Shown: in pieces, positions 24,914 to 34,082 of the stretch | Layout: the number at the start of each line of letters is the position of its first letter | Position numbering within the stretch: the first letter of the stretch is position 1 | NCBI RefSeq assembly: GCF_001012825.1 | Contig: NZ_LCZJ02000029.1 | Span: forward strand, 1 to 64,000 | Source: Paenibacillus etheri | GTDB lineage: Bacteria; Bacillota; Bacilli; Paenibacillales; Paenibacillaceae | Direction of reading: 5' to 3' | DNA length: 64,000 nt | Notes under the pieces: generated by a model | What the model was told of the DNA's origin: nothing | What the model saw: the letters and a program-made list of their open reading frames with translations, nothing else | Databases searched by the model: none | Translations under genes and position numbers: made by a program

Positions 24914-26281
24914 TCATTCGTTCGGGTATTTGCCCGTCTGGAATTCTTGTTCGATTGACTTGGCTGTCTCTTCAGGCGTCTGGCTGCTTATGAGCAGCTT
25001 CTGAAGCTGTTGTCCCGCGACATCAGAGAACGGAGAATTGTTGTTCCGGTCGGCCGTCGGGAAGCTGAGCAAATCAGATACTATCTTATAGGATTGTTGC
25101 GCCGTCGGCGTCGTCAGCAGAGAAGCATCCGGTGCAAAGCCCGTCTTGTTGGTCGAGAAGGCGAACGTTGAGGCGAGCATGTCGTTGCCTTCGCCGAATA
25201 CGAGGAAGTCAATCAGCTGCATTGCTTCCTTCGGATGTGTAGAGTGCGCCGGAATGGCGATACCGAGATCAATGAAGGATCGGATCGACGGTTTTCCGTT
25301 TGCCTCGATAGCCGGGATCGGCAGAACGCCTACGTCGCCCACATCCACTTGGTTGGACTTGCGGAAGCTCTCCAGCAGCAGGTTCGCCTCCCAAGTTCCT
25401 TGGATAAAAAATGCCGCTTGGCCGGACGTAAAGGCGGTACGGGAAGACGTATAGTCCATATCGAGCACGTCGTCTTTGCTTATGATGCCATCATCGAAAA
25501 TTTTCTGGAAGCCAGCAACTGCCTGCGTAAACTCAGGTCCGTCCAGCTTCTTGCCGTTGTATCGCCACTGGTTGAACAGGTCGGATTGCTGACCGGCGAT
25601 CGTCCAGACGAGCTCATCCATAATCCATGCGTCCTTGCCGCCGACGGCTACAGACAACTTGTCGCTCTTCGTCTTGTGAAGCTTATCAGATACGGTCTTC
25701 CACTCCACATAGGTTTGCGGTGCCGGCAGACCAAGCTCATCCAAAATGTCTTTGTTGTAATACATAACCATCGAGCCGACGGAAGCCATCGGCAAGAACT
25801 TCAGGTTGTCTGCCTGGGACTTCGCCTGCGCAACGCTGTTCTCGCTAATGACAGATTGCCAATCCGGCCGCGCTTCGGATAGTAGCTCCTCTAGCGGCAG
25901 CAGATCCGCCTGAATTTGCTTCGGCATCGCCCCGGTTTGAACGCCTACGACATCTAGGTTTTCCTGCGTGCTGAGCGCCAGCGGCATCTTCGTCTGGAAG
26001 TCTTTGCTCTCCATGACCGTAAGCTCGACTTTAATGCCCGGATGCGTTTCCTCGAATTTCTCGATAACTGGCTTGTAGAGATCCGCGGACGGATGCCACG
26101 TCCAAAACTTCAATGTGACGGTTTCCTCGCTGCTCGCCGTCGCGGACGGCTTGTCGCTTTCTGCTGACGCACTGGCTTCGGGCTTATCGCCCCCGTTCGA
26201 TGTGCCGCATGCGACCAGCGTCATGGCAAATACGAGGAGCGTACTTAGCAGAGAATAAGTTTTGTTGACTGGTTTCTTCAT
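24914..26281 (-). CDS. Transport sugar-binding lipoprotein (GC-rich locus)
   Basis: The 455-residue CUT1 binding protein has a lipoprotein signal (FAMTLVACGTS), a Glu/Ser-rich linker and binding-fold motifs (LKFWTWHPSADLYKP, FEETHPGIKVELTV, FIQGTWEANL). It directly precedes two permeases, so it is the transport receptor. Just before it is an mRNA hairpin, a common device for raising binding-protein levels. A second, different SBP lies upstream, directly behind the response regulator. Confidence 0.88.
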   Translation of the reverse strand: MKKPVNKTYSLLSTLLVFAMTLVACGTSNGGDKPEASASAESDKPSATASSEETVTLKFWTWHPSADLYKPVIEKFEETHPGIKVELTVMESKDFQTKMPLALSTQENLDVVGVQTGAMPKQIQADLLPLEELLSEARPDWQSVISENSVAQAKSQADNLKFLPMASVGSMVMYYNKDILDELGLPAPQTYVEWKTVSDKLHKTKSDKLSVAVGGKDAWIMDELVWTIAGQQSDLFNQWRYNGKKLDGPEFTQAVAGFQKIFDDGIISKDDVLDMDYTSSRTAFTSGQAAFFIQGTWEANLLLESFRKSNQVDVGDVGVLPIPAIEANGKPSIRSFIDLGIAIPAHSTHPKEAMQLIDFLVFGEGNDMLASTFAFSTNKTGFAPDASLLTTPTAQQSYKIVSDLLSFPTADRNNNSPFSDVAGQQLQKLLISSQTPEETAKSIEQEFQTGKYPNE

Positions 26282-26298
26282 GGATAATCCCCCCTTCT

Positions 26299-26337
26299 AG
26301 CATGTATGAAGCGCTTGCAAAACAAGCGTAACATGCT
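26299..26337 (-). promoter_or_regulatory. Two-part mRNA hairpin between the two SBP genes
   Basis: Inner arms CGCTTG/CAAGCG (26312-26317, 26323-26328) and outer arms AGCATGT/ACATGCT (26299-26305, 26331-26337) form a stem just upstream of the ribosome site of the transport SBP. It may act as a 5' stabiliser or partial terminator for the upstream sensor genes. Confidence 0.55.
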
Positions 26338-26394
26338 CCGAAGGGGGCGCCCATGGACATTCCACATGAGTTGATATGGAAATCTTACATCGTT

Positions 26395-27726
26395 TTAGCG
26401 GGGATATTGGAACTCGGGGATGCCGCGGTCGATCGCAGCCTGCTTGCGGTAATTGTCCATGCCAGAGAGCGCCTCCCGTGTCGTAATGGTGCCCATCATC
26501 GCTTGCTGGACCCACTTGGCCATCTCGTATTGGCTGTAGCCTACGATAAACGGAGTGATGGAGGGAGAACTGAGACGAACGATCTGCTCCTTATTCTCCA
26601 CATATTGAGGCGTTGGTTGATTTGTCGTCACGCTGCCGAAATACGTTCCCGTCTTCAGATTACGGTAAATATTATTCAAGACGGCTGGCTGTGCAAGGAA
26701 ACGGGTGAACTGCATCGCTTCCTTGGCATGGCTTCCGTTTTTGTTCACCATAATCATGGCTGCATTCGGTCCTTCGTACAGCTTGGCGTCCTTACCGCCT
26801 ACAAAGAGGGGCATTAACCCGAAATCGCCTGCCAATCCGGGATACTTCATCTCCAGATCGGAATACAAATATACGTCCCATGACATGACCATGGCGTAAT
26901 CACCGCTATGAAGCGCGGCCGGCAAGCCGTCCCAGTTGTTGTTCGAAGAATCGCTGCCGAAATACCCGCGGACATACATCGTCCTGTACCAATCGACAAC
27001 TTCCTGGACAGCCGGCACGTCGGCCAAATTCACTTTGTTCGCATTAAGTGCTTCCACCAATCCCGGCGTCCGTTCGGCTGAGTAATCCATGCCGAATTGA
27101 GGCATTAGCGGCCATACGTCTTTGCTAGCCAAATAGACCGGAACGATGCCTGCCTCTAACAGCCTCTCGCACAGGGAAAAAAATTCCTCCTGCGTCTCAG
27201 GAACCCGCAAGCCTAGATTTTCAAATATGCGTTTATTATACAAAGTCCCGCTGGTGGAAGCCTCCCATAAGGGCAAGCCGTATAACCTGCCGTCCTTGGA
27301 CAGGCGCGGCTTCACCTCGTCGGTCAGGTCCGCCACCCAGTCCTCACTGCTCATATCGACGAAGTTACGCTCAGGATGCAAGTCGCTGAGTGCAGCTCCC
27401 CCGAAGTGCATAACCAGGTCCGTAATTTCGCCAATCGCGACCCTCTTGCTGATTAATGTATCGACTGTGTCGATCGGAAGAGCCTGCAGCTCAATCCGGT
27501 TGCCGGTCTGCTCCTCATAGAGCGCAATGGCCCGCTTCATAATCGGCTTGACCGTCCAATCCTGGTTGGCCATCAGCGTAAGCGTAACCGGCCGCGTCTT
27601 ACCCATTACGCCGTCCGGCTCATTTCTATCTGCGCTGCAGCCGAAGAGGAAGAGCGCAGTAAAGACGAGCAGTAACCCTACGAAAACACGGAAGAACCAC
27701 ACATTATATACCCCCGCTATGCCCAT
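26395..27726 (-). CDS. SBP lipoprotein coupled to the YesM/YesN pair (probable sensor component)
   Basis: The protein (about 443 residues) has a lipoprotein signal (FTALFLFGCSAD) and a bilobal sugar-binding fold (LYEEQTGNRIELQALP, then MSWDVYLYSDLEMKYPGLAG). ATG 27726 is chosen because the lipoprotein signal begins there; the longer frame has a basic, non-signal N-terminus. It overlaps the response regulator stop by 23 bases. A separate transport SBP follows, so this one is redundant for uptake. By analogy with AraP of the Geobacillus AraPST system, it probably presents the sugar to the membrane kinase. Confidence 0.75.
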   Translation of the reverse strand: MGIAGVYNVWFFRVFVGLLLVFTALFLFGCSADRNEPDGVMGKTRPVTLTLMANQDWTVKPIMKRAIALYEEQTGNRIELQALPIDTVDTLISKRVAIGEITDLVMHFGGAALSDLHPERNFVDMSSEDWVADLTDEVKPRLSKDGRLYGLPLWEASTSGTLYNKRIFENLGLRVPETQEEFFSLCERLLEAGIVPVYLASKDVWPLMPQFGMDYSAERTPGLVEALNANKVNLADVPAVQEVVDWYRTMYVRGYFGSDSSNNNWDGLPAALHSGDYAMVMSWDVYLYSDLEMKYPGLAGDFGLMPLFVGGKDAKLYEGPNAAMIMVNKNGSHAKEAMQFTRFLAQPAVLNNIYRNLKTGTYFGSVTTNQPTPQYVENKEQIVRLSSPSITPFIVGYSQYEMAKWVQQAMMGTITTREALSGMDNYRKQAAIDRGIPEFQYPR

Positions 27727-29272
27727 CCTTCTCCCGCCTCTCCTTGTATTCCCTCGGGCTGAGCCCTGTCGCGTTTTTGAATACCTTGCTGAAATACAGA
27801 CTGTCTTCGTAGCCGACAAGCTCCGCGATCTGGCGGAGCGACAGTTCCGGTCGTTCAAAGATGAGCACGATTGCTTTGTCGATGCGAAGCTTCGATAAAT
27901 ATTTTCCAGGTGGCATGCCGAAGACTTCGCTGAACACGTTAGAGATATACGTCTTGTTATAGCCGAACACTAGCTGAAGCTTGTCGCTGCCGATCGGCTC
28001 CATCAAGTGTTCATCCAAGTAACGTCGTACGTCCTCCATCAAATCTTTCGCCGAACGATCCGGACGGTTCTTGACCAAAGCCGCATATCCTTCCTTCATA
28101 TATCCGCAGAACTGCTTTACCGCTTCATCCAGCGTTCGGCAACCGGATACAAGCTCGTTCGCACCGAATGCGGCAATTGTCGAAGCGATTTCCTTTGGCC
28201 AATACGTTTGGAAGGAACGGACGATCGCTGCGAATAAGCTCTCCACCTCGGGCTGCCCGTAGCCTTCTTTACGCCACTCTCTTACCCATCCTTGCATAGC
28301 CTTCTCGAACGTTTCATAGTCGGCCGAATGGGCCAAACTACGGCAGGCCTGATCCAGCTCAGACGACAAGACGAAGCCAGGACGCCGCATATCACCTTGC
28401 ATCCATACGCGCGATTCACCGAACCTCGTCTCGCGGGCCAATGCTTCCCTAAGAGTACGAAGCGTAACCGCGAGCCTCTCCTCGGTAACGGACACGGAGA
28501 CGGCCATATTAACGGCCCCTTCATCCGTTTCCGCATGGGACGCCCATGTTGCCAGCATGGATTCCGCAACCTCCCGGTGAACGGCTCCCGATTGCGGATC
28601 CATCAAGGCGCGAACCACGATTCTCTCATTCGACGCCCATCCGCTTATCCACCATACGGGATCCGCCTTCCATTCGGGGCTAATCGCCGCCTCCATGGCA
28701 TCATCATCCCATCGGCGATAGAAATCGCCGAGCGAAGATAGCCGATCTTCCCATGCGCCGGTCCGGTAGGATCCTCTCCTTATGAGCAGCAACTGATAAT
28801 GTAGATATCCCGGATTCGCGGGTTGTTCCTCTCCGAAGTCGTCGGCCAGCTGCAATGCCCGCTTCATATAGGCTCGTTCCGCTTTAGATTTGCGCTTGCG
28901 AAGCATAACGGATGCTTTGGCCAGCGCTTGCTCCAGGTGGTCTTCCTTCAGCGGCTTGAGCAAATAATCCCATGCGTTCTGCTGTAGGGCTTCCCGGGCA
29001 TAGTTAAAGTCGCTGTAGCCGGACATGATGATGCATGGGATCTCGTACCCTCTCTCGGACAGCTCCCTCATGAATTGAAGTCCGTCCATAACCGGCATCC
29101 GGATATCTGTCACGATCAAGTCCGGCTTTGCTCCGTCCTCTAGCATCTTCAGCGCCTTCGCCCCGTTGAACGCCGTATGCGACACGACAAAACCTTGGGG
29201 AGAAGACTCGATCATTCCCTTAATCATATGAAGGATGGGCGGTTCGTCTTCGATCAGCATCATTCGGTTCAT
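27704..29272 (-). CDS. Response regulator, YesN type (REC plus AraC HTH)
   Basis: The 522-residue protein has a receiver domain (MLIEDEPPIL acidic pocket, phospho-accepting Asp in PDLIVTDIRMPVMDG, Lys in YLLKPLKED), a long middle region and a C-terminal AraC-type double HTH (about 415-515, ending KNATGLSPREYKERR). The kinase partner ends three bases before its start, with GGAGG as ribosome site. It should activate the sugar operon when phosphorylated. Confidence 0.9.
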   Translation of the reverse strand: MNRMMLIEDEPPILHMIKGMIESSPQGFVVSHTAFNGAKALKMLEDGAKPDLIVTDIRMPVMDGLQFMRELSERGYEIPCIIMSGYSDFNYAREALQQNAWDYLLKPLKEDHLEQALAKASVMLRKRKSKAERAYMKRALQLADDFGEEQPANPGYLHYQLLLIRRGSYRTGAWEDRLSSLGDFYRRWDDDAMEAAISPEWKADPVWWISGWASNERIVVRALMDPQSGAVHREVAESMLATWASHAETDEGAVNMAVSVSVTEERLAVTLRTLREALARETRFGESRVWMQGDMRRPGFVLSSELDQACRSLAHSADYETFEKAMQGWVREWRKEGYGQPEVESLFAAIVRSFQTYWPKEIASTIAAFGANELVSGCRTLDEAVKQFCGYMKEGYAALVKNRPDRSAKDLMEDVRRYLDEHLMEPIGSDKLQLVFGYNKTYISNVFSEVFGMPPGKYLSKLRIDKAIVLIFERPELSLRQIAELVGYEDSLYFSKVFKNATGLSPREYKERREKDGHSGGI

Positions 29273-29275
29273 CCC

Positions 29276-31108
29276 TTATCGCCTCCCCGTTATCGTAAAT
29301 ACCGCGCCGCCTGCCGGAGCTTGGTCCACCCGAACCTCGACGGCCTCACCGTAAAATAAGTATAGCCGGGCAACCACATTCGCAAGGCCGATGCCATTGC
29401 CCTCTCGTATCGGTAAACCTCCCGCCGCGCCTTTCTCTTCTGCCAGACAGTCCGTCTCCGATCCGGGGTCGTCTCTCAATCGCCCAATTTGCTGCCGAAC
29501 CTTCTCCAGTAGCTCAAACGATAAGCCGATTCCATTATCGACTATTGAGACAGTCCACGTGACGTCGCTGACCATCCCCGACACGGCAAGCTTCCACGGC
29601 GGATCGATTCCCGCGAACCCGTGCTGAAATGCGTTCTCAACGAGAGGTTGCAGTGACAATCGCGGAATTGGAACGGGTCCTATATCGGGATCAATGTTCA
29701 TTTCAATTTCCAAGAATCCTTCGTACTTGCTCCGCATCAATGTCAAGTATTGCTCCACATGTTCCATCTCCGCCCCGACGGTAGAATCCTTCCTTTCGAA
29801 CTTCATGGTGTATCGGAGCATATCAGACAACGCGATGCACATTTCCACAACCTTCGGATTGCCTGAGCTTTTTCCGTAGGCCGCAATGACTGTCAGCGTA
29901 TTATGGAGGAAGTGAGGATTGACCTGCGCTTGTAGCGCGTTCATCTGCGCGACCATCTCTCGTTGCTTGGCCATCTCCTCTTGGCGCATCGTCCGCTTCA
30001 GCTCGTCGAGCAAACCTTGAAAAGCTACACCAAGCAGCGTAATTTCGTTGGAGGTTCTCAGCTTCGAGGGCAGAAGCTCCAGCTTCGCAAGGTCGACGTT
30101 GGCTAGTGAATCCTTCAGTCTCCTTAGCGGTCTTGTCACACGGCTGGTATAGAGATAGAGAGTCAGCAGCAACACGACCATCACCGACAAAAAAATTGTA
30201 ACGGAGCTATAGCGCAAATACTTGATAGGCCTGCGGTAAACGGATACGTCCTCGATCAGCAGCACCGTCCAATCCGCCGCCGTCAGCTTCGAATAAAACA
30301 CCATCTCGTCGGTCCCGGAAAACTGCATTCGGAAATGCCCGAATTCTTCATCCAGCGGCATATTCAAGCGGTCGTTCTCCTCGACATTACCGGCAATGAC
30401 CGGACTTAAGCTGCTGAACAATACGCCGCGATCGGGACCTAGAATAAGCACGTTGCCGAAGGACAGGTCGTTACGGAAAAAAAAGAGGTTCTCCAGCTCC
30501 ATGACCGAATAGCTGATCTCCACATATCCGTACACGTTGTAGTTATCCCTGAGCGGCCGTACGATCGAAACAACTCGATCTCCCGATTCGGACCATGGGT
30601 CGGGATGGGGCGGCAAAAACCGTTTATAATCGTCCATGGCCAAGTACTCCCGGAACGTCGGCTTGGCGCGCACTTGGAATTTGTTGGATTTCACGTTATC
30701 CATCTTGTTACTTAATCCCATATAATCGCCGAAGCGGCTGACGATGCTGATTCTCCCTTTAAGCGGCTGCAGCGACGTGAAAGACAACAGCGTATTACGC
30801 ACCTCCGCGTTAATTTCCGGATGTGCGGTGAAGTAGTTCACTTCGGAATTGGACGCAATCCCCTTCAACACGCCCATAATCGAGTTGGATGCATTAACGG
30901 AGATTGAAAGTTCGTCCATTTCCTCTAGCATGTCGTCAACTTGCTCCTGAAGCTTGATCGTCGTCTGCTGCTTGTTTTGCGCCAAATCATTTTCGATCAA
31001 CGATTCATTACGGAAATAATAAATGACGTTAATAATAGTAAGCACAGCGAACAAGAAGACAGACAGCATCAAAAAAATCTTGGTCTGATATCTCAACGAA
31101 CCGAACAT
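29276..31108 (-). CDS. Sensor histidine kinase, YesM type
   Basis: The protein (610 residues) has a first membrane helix (about 8-30), an extracellular sensor domain (about 35-285), a second helix (about 290-312), HAMP, the His_kinase family motif with phospho-His (NALQAQVNPHFLHNTL) and an HATPase_c domain (LQPLVENAFQHG; DNGIGL; GNGIGLANV). ATG 31108 is chosen because AAGGGGG lies four bases upstream; the frame to 31141 has no ribosome site. It is the first gene of the GC-rich operon. Confidence 0.9.
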   Translation of the reverse strand: MFGSLRYQTKIFLMLSVFLFAVLTIINVIYYFRNESLIENDLAQNKQQTTIKLQEQVDDMLEEMDELSISVNASNSIMGVLKGIASNSEVNYFTAHPEINAEVRNTLLSFTSLQPLKGRISIVSRFGDYMGLSNKMDNVKSNKFQVRAKPTFREYLAMDDYKRFLPPHPDPWSESGDRVVSIVRPLRDNYNVYGYVEISYSVMELENLFFFRNDLSFGNVLILGPDRGVLFSSLSPVIAGNVEENDRLNMPLDEEFGHFRMQFSGTDEMVFYSKLTAADWTVLLIEDVSVYRRPIKYLRYSSVTIFLSVMVVLLLTLYLYTSRVTRPLRRLKDSLANVDLAKLELLPSKLRTSNEITLLGVAFQGLLDELKRTMRQEEMAKQREMVAQMNALQAQVNPHFLHNTLTVIAAYGKSSGNPKVVEMCIALSDMLRYTMKFERKDSTVGAEMEHVEQYLTLMRSKYEGFLEIEMNIDPDIGPVPIPRLSLQPLVENAFQHGFAGIDPPWKLAVSGMVSDVTWTVSIVDNGIGLSFELLEKVRQQIGRLRDDPGSETDCLAEEKGAAGGLPIREGNGIGLANVVARLYLFYGEAVEVRVDQAPAGGAVFTITGRR

Positions 31109-31464
31109 GCCGCCCCCTTGCCGCGCGAAAAGTAAGCGCATTCTTTATTGATCCTATTAATGTAACAAATATGGAGTGCCGAGTGAACAGGACAATCCAC
31201 AGATTGGGGTATGGAAAATTTACGGAGCAAAAAAAGACCTTCTCGCTATTCCGGCATTGAAAGTTGTACTCAAGCAGAACATTAACTTGTGGATGCTCTT
31301 ATAAGCTCTAAGCTGATCGAAAAAAAAAGAAATTGATATCTCAATAACACGCCAACAAGAAGCAGTGGTACATCAACAATTACTACCGAATACTCCGGTT
31401 TTAAAAGCATCAGTTCAGCTAACTGCTGCCACTCAACCTGTTAAACTCAGAGCTCTGCTTGAAG

Positions 31465-31569
31465 ATGAAAAAGTTCCTACTAGTTGATAATCCTTATATG
31501 AAAATAAACGGTGCTTCAAAGGAAATAGAGAAGGGTATGGGAACTGCACATAAATACATACAACATTAA
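31465..31569 (+). pseudogene. Fragment resembling a copper amine oxidase N-terminal (stalk) domain
   Basis: The 34-codon frame reads LVDNPYMKINGASKEIEKG then MGTAHKYI. This resembles the opening (IDNPxMxVNGxxKEIDPGxGT) of the repeated stalk domain common in secreted proteins of Paenibacillus and relatives. It ends at a stop before the conserved LPIRA motif. No signal or rest of the protein remains, so it is a relic at best. Confidence 0.35.
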
Positions 31570-31886
31570 CGCGGTGTCGTCTTAAATTATCGGGACATAA
31601 ATAACACAATGTGGTCAACTGGGGTATCCCTTACGGGAAACATTATTATATCATGCCACCCATGATATTAGATGAGTTGTATGTGTTTTTCAGGTCTTAT
31701 TATAGGTTTTCTATCCGAATCCCCTTAAAATTCAGTCCTATATTTTCAAGTCAAATTGATGTGTTAGTAGTGTTCGTGGTCAAAATGTGCTAATGGAATT
31801 ATCCAATCATATGTTTCGTATGCGGGAACATATTAACCTAGGATGTGATCTGTTACAATCCGCAGAAACCTTGATTGACGGTTTTT

Positions 31887-31920
31887 CACATGGAGGCAAG
31901 GGGAGTCGAACCTCCATGTG
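31887..31920 (-). other. tRNA/tmRNA 3'-end-like sequence within a perfect 10-bp inverted repeat
   Basis: On the minus strand the stretch reads TGGAGGTTCGACTCC, then CCTTGCCTCCA. GGTTCGACTCC is a T-arm and CCTTGCCTCCA looks like the closing acceptor arm of a tRNA or tmRNA. There is no CCA and no matching 5' half upstream. CACATGGAGG and CCTCCATGTG at the ends are exact inverses. It may be a fossil attachment site of an integrated element, or a chance hairpin. Confidence 0.35.
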
Positions 31921-31950
31921 CAGTGTTTACAAGGGTTTTAAGTGCATAAC

Positions 31951-31980
31951 ACGAAAAGAAATGATACTATGTATGATGGG
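31951..31980 (+). repeat. 30-base sequence shared by two dus upstream regions (copy 1)
   Basis: Thirty bases beginning ACGAAAAGAA and ending GTATGATGGG are identical at 41048-41077. They include a TATGAT -10-like hexamer. They show that the two neighbouring dus genes were duplicated with their upstream region. Confidence 0.75.
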
Positions 31981-32038
31981 TAAAGGACTATGCTATTAGC
32001 ATATATCGTTTTTATATATTGCAACAAGAGGGGATAAT

Positions 32039-33016
32039 ATGAGTAACGAACAAAACTTTTGGCTTGATTTACCGAAGCCTTTTTTTATATTAGCACCAAT
32101 GGAAGATGTCACAGATGTTGTATTTCGTCACGTCATTAGTGAAGCTGCAAAACCCGACGTGTTTTTCACAGAATTCACTAATACAGAAAGTTATTGTCAC
32201 CCTGTAGGAAAAGACAGTGTACGTGGTCGATTAACGTTCACAGAAGATGAGCAACCGATTGTCGCTCATATTTGGGGTGATAAACCTGTATTTTTTGAAC
32301 AGATGAGTATTGATATGAAAAAGCTTGGTTTTCGTGGTATCGATTTAAACATGGGATGCCCAGCGCAAAACGTCGCATCCAATGGAAAAGGTGCTGGATT
32401 AATAAAACATCCTGAAGTTGCAGCCGAAATTATTCAAGCAGCAAAAGCAGGTGGATTGCCGGTTAGTGTTAAAACAAGATTAGGTTACTCTGACATTGAC
32501 GAGTGGCGCGATTGGTTAGGACATATATTGAAACAAGATATTGCGAACCTTTCCATTCACCTGCGTACAAAAAAAGAAATGAGTAAAGTAGACGCACACT
32601 GGGAACTAATCCCTGAAATTAAAAAATTACGCGATGAAATTGCTCCAAATACGTTGTTAACTATTAATGGAGATATTCCTGACCGCGCAACAGGATTGCA
32701 ATTAGTAGAACAATACGGCGTTGATGGCGTCATGATTGGCCGCGGCATTTTCACCAATCCATTTGCTTTTGAAAAAGAACCTAAAGAGCATAGTGCGAAG
32801 GATTTTCTCCATTTACTTCTATTACAGTTGGATCTTCACGATAAATATTCAAAAGAACTCGAGCCACGTTTATTTAAACCACTTCTGCGCTTTTTCAAAA
32901 TCTATGTTCGTGGATTTAGAGGCGCAGGCGAATTAAGAAACCAATTAATGGATACAAGGTCAACAGATGAAGTACGTCGTTTAGTAAAAACTGTTTTAGA
33001 GCAAGAATTAGAATGA
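32039..33016 (+). CDS. dus: tRNA-dihydrouridine synthase, copy 1
   Basis: The 325-residue flavoenzyme has the Dus signature: [15 protein letters not shown] (FMN site), [20 protein letters not shown] (catalytic Cys followed by PxxN), VKTRLGY, a Leu-rich [12 protein letters not shown] and [16 protein letters not shown]. Dus enzymes reduce uridine to dihydrouridine in the D-loop of tRNA with NADPH. An AGAGGGGATAAT ribosome site precedes the ATG. Two more copies lie at 41105 (frameshifted) and 54006, an unusual concentration. Confidence 0.92.
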   Translation: MSNEQNFWLDLPKPFFILAPMEDVTDVVFRHVISEAAKPDVFFTEFTNTESYCHPVGKDSVRGRLTFTEDEQPIVAHIWGDKPVFFEQMSIDMKKLGFRGIDLNMGCPAQNVASNGKGAGLIKHPEVAAEIIQAAKAGGLPVSVKTRLGYSDIDEWRDWLGHILKQDIANLSIHLRTKKEMSKVDAHWELIPEIKKLRDEIAPNTLLTINGDIPDRATGLQLVEQYGVDGVMIGRGIFTNPFAFEKEPKEHSAKDFLHLLLLQLDLHDKYSKELEPRLFKPLLRFFKIYVRGFRGAGELRNQLMDTRSTDEVRRLVKTVLEQELE

Positions 33017-33102
33017 GGCATATTCACCTGTGAATTTATTGCTGATAACGTTCCTTCTAATCAAGAATCATTTCAATCGAACTATCTAATGCTAAACAGA
33101 AT

Positions 33103-33136
33103 GAAAGGCCTCTCGTATTCCTACGAGAGGCCTTTC
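33103..33136. terminator. Bidirectional terminator between dus and the DMT transporter
   Basis: GAAAGGCCTCTCGTA (33103-33117) is exactly inverted at 33122-33136 with a four-base loop and T/A flanks on both sides. The two genes converge here. Confidence 0.85.
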
Positions 33137-33187
33137 ATTTTCACCCTATACGGTCAGAACGTAGTCCTCAATTCTAGTAAAGTCAAC

Positions 33188-34051
33188 TTATCCCCATATG
33201 GCAATGGAGATGATCCCACAGGTAATCACAGCCGACATGATTATTCTTCGCACGCCTTGCTTCTCTTTTAGAACAAGTATGCCAAGAATCGTACCTACAA
33301 CAGTTCCAATTTCTCGTATTGGCGCAATTGAAGCTAGTGGAGCAAGCTTCATAGCCATCAGAAACATAAAATAAGAAGCTGGCGAGCAAATACAACCAAT
33401 CAAGATCATTTTCCAGTTTTGTTGCCATTCCCTTATAATTTGTGCACGACCGGCTCTTATAACCATGAAGAAAGCGACGATTACATAATTAATATTGGAT
33501 AATTCAAGTGTTGATAGTGGAGATAATTGCTGGACAATTAGTTTGTCCATTAATGTATAGCCCGCAACACACATCCCTACTACAATTGCATAAAGAATGG
33601 ATATAGAATGAGTCGTTTCCCCTTGATTTGCATGACGATTAGCGATTCCACTAATAATAAAGAGCCCTACTATGATACAACAAAAGGCTATCCAGCCTAC
33701 TAGAGTTAAGGAATCCCCGAATAACACAACACTTAACAAGGTCACTAGCATGACACCAGTACCTCGCATGATTGGATAGGTCTGCGATAAATCACCATAG
33801 GAATACGATTTAGAGAGGAAAATGAAGTACGACCCTTGAAATAAAGCAGATATCGCCATATAGCCAAGTGTCTCCGCCGGAAGCTCAACTTGGAGCAGCT
33901 CAATAATAAAATAAGGTAATAGAGCAAGTGTACCAACAATATGAATCGACCAGAGAAATACGTATTTATTCAGACTTCTCTTTGTAAATAGGTTCCATAC
34001 CGCATGTGTAATACCTGAAAATAAAACTAAAAAGACTGCCATTGAAATCAT
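33188..34051 (-). CDS. DMT-superfamily (EamA) transporter
   Basis: The 287-residue protein has about ten membrane helices in two EamA halves (SGITHAVWNLFTKRS at the start; LAPLASIAPIREIGTVVGTI in the second half). Members move small metabolites or drugs. It follows the metallo-hydrolase gene by 31 bases in the same direction, with GAGGATATTTCT as ribosome site, so the two are probably co-transcribed. The substrate is unknown. Confidence 0.82.
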   Translation of the reverse strand: MISMAVFLVLFSGITHAVWNLFTKRSLNKYVFLWSIHIVGTLALLPYFIIELLQVELPAETLGYMAISALFQGSYFIFLSKSYSYGDLSQTYPIMRGTGVMLVTLLSVVLFGDSLTLVGWIAFCCIIVGLFIISGIANRHANQGETTHSISILYAIVVGMCVAGYTLMDKLIVQQLSPLSTLELSNINYVIVAFFMVIRAGRAQIIREWQQNWKMILIGCICSPASYFMFLMAMKLAPLASIAPIREIGTVVGTILGILVLKEKQGVRRIIMSAVITCGIISIAIWG

Positions 34052-34082
34052 AGAAATATCCTCATTTCACTTATGCGCTAAC

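Larger units (their letters stand above)
31142..32030. other. Gene-poor decayed stretch
   Basis: No intact gene is seen in these about 890 bases, which drop sharply in GC compared with the operon on the left. They contain a short copper-amine-oxidase-like fragment (31465-31569), a tRNA/tmRNA 3'-end-like hairpin (31887-31920), the promoter region of the first dus gene, and otherwise unassignable sequence. Confidence 0.6.

Noticed and set aside
25235-25882. Plus-strand open frame (215 codons) opposite the transport SBP
   Set aside because: It is a shadow of the GC-rich SBP gene, with Arg/Cys/His-rich composition and no start signals.
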